Assembly: GCA_021613335.1 (NCBI GenBank)
Contig: JAJTWR010000136.1
Span: 1,562,001-1,626,000, forward strand
From: Whitmania pigra
Lineage: Eukaryota; Annelida; Clitellata; Hirudinida; Haemopidae
Direction of reading: 5' to 3'
DNA length: 64,000 bases
Shown here: in pieces, positions 61,354 to 64,000 of the stretch
Layout of the letters: each line of letters begins with the position of its first letter
Numbering within the stretch: position 1 is the first letter of the stretch
Notes under the pieces: model-generated
Databases searched by the model: none
Told to the model about the DNA's origin: nothing
The model's input: the letters and a program-made list of their open reading frames with translations, nothing else
Translations under genes and position numbers: made by a program

Positions 61354-64000
61354 CTAAAAGTAAGATTGCCACGGCCAAGACTGCCCTTGCTCCCACTTGA
61401 CACTGTGGGACCTTGGGACAAGGAACATGGAATGAGATGAAGAGTGAAGGGGTGCTCGTCCAGATATCGTTGTTGTTTTCATCAGAGAGGAGGAGATATA
61501 TTTAGGCACATCGTGGGATAAGACTTTGTATATTATTGATGAAATTTTACATGATACCCTGTAGGGTATCTGGAGCCAGTGTAAACTTTTAATCACCGGT
61601 GTGACATGTTCAGAGGTTCTGGATCCAGAGATAAGCCTTGCTGCAGCAACATGCCCTGATAGTAGTGGAGCGTTCTATTACTGACATTAGTAAGCAAAGT
61701 GTTACAGTAATCAAAGTTTTGTCAGGATGAATTGCACCCACATTGTAGTGAATGTGTTATGTGGAATTAATGACTTTGCTTCTTTGAGAACACAAAGTGT
61801 GGCATAACATCTTGCAGACACCCTTCTTGCGTGCTCATCCATTGTCAAGCCCGAGTCCAAATAAGCCCCAAGATTTTGGACCATCCCTGATGGAACAACA
61901 TCAGCTCCATCAAGATGCAAAGGTATTGTAGGGATAAGATGTCGTTTTAACTCAGAACTAAACCATATTGCATCCATTTTATTAGAGTTAAGATGGAGAC
62001 GGTTAGAAGACGCCCAAGCAGCAATCTCACAGAAGCACTCTGCAGTCTGCTGAAGAAGACGTGTAACATCATTTTTGGAGTTTGGAGTAACCATATATTT
62101 GGATGTCATCAGCATATTGGTGACTGTCTTAATGATTTGTTTTATATCTGTTACATACAGAGAAAAAAGTATTGGCCCAAGGACTGAGCCCTGTGGATGG
62201 CCACTTAAGATGCCCTCAGTAACCGTCATGGCCAATAGTTGACAATATTGTTTGTTTTCTGCCAGTAAGGTAAGATCTGACCCATCCGAGCACTCCAAGC
62301 CTGATGCACTCCAAATGATTTCTCTAATCTGTCTAGGAGTATTCTGTGGTCCACTATTCTATGGGACGTACCTGAATCTTGAAGGATGAAGATACATAAC
62401 CTGTGGAAAGAGAGATATTGAAGATTTTCACTAGGAATGGTGCCAGCACTAACAAAAGTTTTTTGAGGAGTCATGAAGAAATGGCATCAAGACAGCACTA
62501 TTTATGAGGGAGTGAGTGGATCAACATTATCACCTCATCAATAAAGGTTGGACAGTCGGTTCAGTTCTATGTCAGTTAAGGTAGAAAATCCAGGAGGAGG
62601 AGCCCCAGCAATTGATTCACATATGCCCCTTAGCTTGTCATTGAGATAGCTTGAATAATCTTTGGGAGAAGGTGTGACTAGTGTTGTGAGCGTGAAATAT
62701 TTCAATTGTTTTATTTCAAAATGTTTTGTTTTTTTTTAAATATTTCAACACAAAAAAAAACAAAAAAAACAAAAACAAATTAATGTTAATTAAAAAAATT
62801 AAGTTAAGTTAAAAAAATTAATTAATTAAAAAAAGTTTTATTGTTTATTACTAATTTTTGTAATTATTTATCGTGCAGGAAATTATTAATTAATTTTTGT
62901 AAATTTATTACGTAATATTCAGCATCTTTTGTCTTTACAAAAATCAACTTCAGTGGGGGCAATCATTGAACAGAAATATCCTCACATTTATTGCTATGGT
63001 TGCTGTGCTCACGGACTTAACCTCTTGATGAATGATATTGCCAAGATGACACCTATAAACCAGGTAATATCAAGTTCAATAAATGTAATAAAGGAGTTCA
63101 AAAGAAGCAATCGATTGACAGCATTGTTGAAGTCCAAAGTCCTTCCACAAAATACTTTTACATCATTGAAACTGCCTGTGAAAACTAGATGGGGCTCCAA
63201 TGTAATATCATTAAGAAGCTTGGTGGAAAGGTATATGTTCATCACGACCTCTTGCTAAAGTAGCTTCTAAGATTTTGTCATTGCCTGCAACAACCACTGT
63301 AATTGAAAGAAGTTTCAGTGCCTATTCATTTATCCAGAATGATAAACGGAACCGCCTCACCACAAACAGAGCTGGAAAACTAGTTTTTATTTCCCAAAAC
63401 TTAAAGCTTATGGCTTGCAGTACTTCAGAAAGTAATCACAACTCTGAAGCAGAAGACGAAGAATCTGAGAAGGATGAAGACAGTGAAATTGATGAAATAG
63501 ATCAAAACTGATTTAAATTAGCACTGCTATTCTTATTTTTTATTGTTTGTCTTATTGAAGTTGCAATAAATCTGTTTGTCCAATCATGAATTATCATTTT
63601 ATCGATAAATTTAAAAAAAACAAAAAAACCAATAAAAAACAAAAAAAAAACCATAAAAAACTCATAAAAAACACAAAAAACACAAAAAAAACATGTTTTT
63701 TTACAACTCTAGGTGTGACCGATCTGAGGGTTTCGCTCCAAACCGTTTCTCGGGATGACACACCTCACAGATTCACTCTGTATAATAGGCTCGTCGTTTT
63801 GAGCTAGCAACTTTATATATGAACAAGTTGCACTCTTGAGCACTTGACCCGTTATAACTTTTCTGAGCCTTGTGAGATGATGCCTCTTTCTCCTGCACTC
63901 GACATCAAACCAGGGTTGCTTGCACCTATAAGAACGAGATGTAATATTTGGAAGAAGTGAGTTGATCACATCTATGAGGGTTGAATTGTAGAGAGCTGCC
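61354..64000 (-). mobile_element. CR1/L2-like LINE, decayed, split by a hAT insertion, running off the right edge
   Basis: On the minus strand the order is: linker between endonuclease and RT (63969-63720, KQPWFDVECRRKRHHLTRLR), the hAT insertion (62679-63711), then RT motifs (62298-61711: HPQGSVLGPILFSLYVTDI, WASSNRLHLNSNKMDAIWF, VQNLGAYLDSGLTMDEHARR) and a C-terminal piece (61596-61354: SLHWLQIPYRVSCKISSIIY). The YxDD box is ruined (SKYMV). The order and motifs fit CR1/L2-type LINEs. The frame is long but broken, so non-functional. Confidence 0.85.
62679..63711 (+). mobile_element. hAT transposon (DUF659-type transposase remnant) with exact 8-bp duplication
   Basis: Ends TAGTGTTGT and (inverted) TAGAGTTGT are flanked by GGTGTGAC at 62671-62678 and 63712-63719. 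Coding pieces: 62929-63255 (SVGAIIEQKYPHIYCYGCCA HGLNLLMNDI; VKTRWGSN) and 63245-63511 (LPATTTVIERSFSAYSFIQN, KRNRLTTNRAGKLVFISQNL) ending in an acidic tail. These are the DUF659/hAT core and dimerisation blocks of ZNF862-type transposases. The middle of the transposase is deleted. Long A-rich subterminal runs mark both sides. Confidence 0.88.

Overview
The window is AT-rich, intron-bearing animal nuclear DNA. It holds six recognisable metazoan genes, and about half of the remainder shows mobile-element debris. The organism is an invertebrate metazoan: the coding exons match animal families (kinesin-13, CYRI, CHP1, SMYD4, RABIF/MSS4, APP-like), introns are GT-AG with one GC-AG, and the intergenic space is full of hAT, Tc1/mariner, Helitron, CR1/R2-like LINE, Ty1/copia and tRNA-SINE sequence. 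The phylum cannot be placed from the sequence alone.

Layout. 1-9773 (-): 5' part of a kinesin-13 gene, 16 coding exons, running off the left edge. 10289-12930 (+): a complete ten-exon CYRI gene, head-to-head with the kinesin across about 515 bp. 14.2-23.6 kb: repeat block in which an R2/Hero/NeSL-like LINE is interrupted by a hAT transposon, itself interrupted by a young full-length Ty1/copia element. 24176-32803 (+): a complete six-exon CHP1 gene; intron 3 carries a hAT element and intron 4 carries a GGGGCC-ended DNA transposon plus a tandemly duplicated LTR-retrotransposon gag fragment. 33-38.5 kb: LINE RNase H piece, a SINE copy, a DNA transposon with perfect terminal repeats and an unnamed transposase, and Tc1/mariner debris. 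39343-41343 (+): intronless SMYD4-like gene, tail-to-tail with a two-exon RABIF/MSS4 gene (41533-41964, -). 42-45 kb: more nested transposons. 46213-58933 (-): 3' two-thirds of an APP-family gene (E2 domain, acidic/Thr-rich linker, transmembrane segment, GYENPTY tail), whose 5' exons lie beyond the right edge or in unrecognised sequence. 61.3-64 kb: a LINE copy in minus orientation split by another hAT insertion.

The genes are ordinary housekeeping or signalling genes (microtubule depolymerisation, Rac1 restraint, Na+/H+ exchanger cofactor, lysine methyltransferase, Rab chaperone, neuronal membrane protein) and do not form a pathway. The most notable biology is in the transposons: three nested insertions with readable target-site duplications, a copia element with identical LTRs but a small integrase deletion, and two DNA transposons sharing GGGGCCGTYCA ends and G-rich subterminal runs with no obvious named superfamily. 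All splice junctions were placed by eye from frame and homology; no alignment or database search was run.
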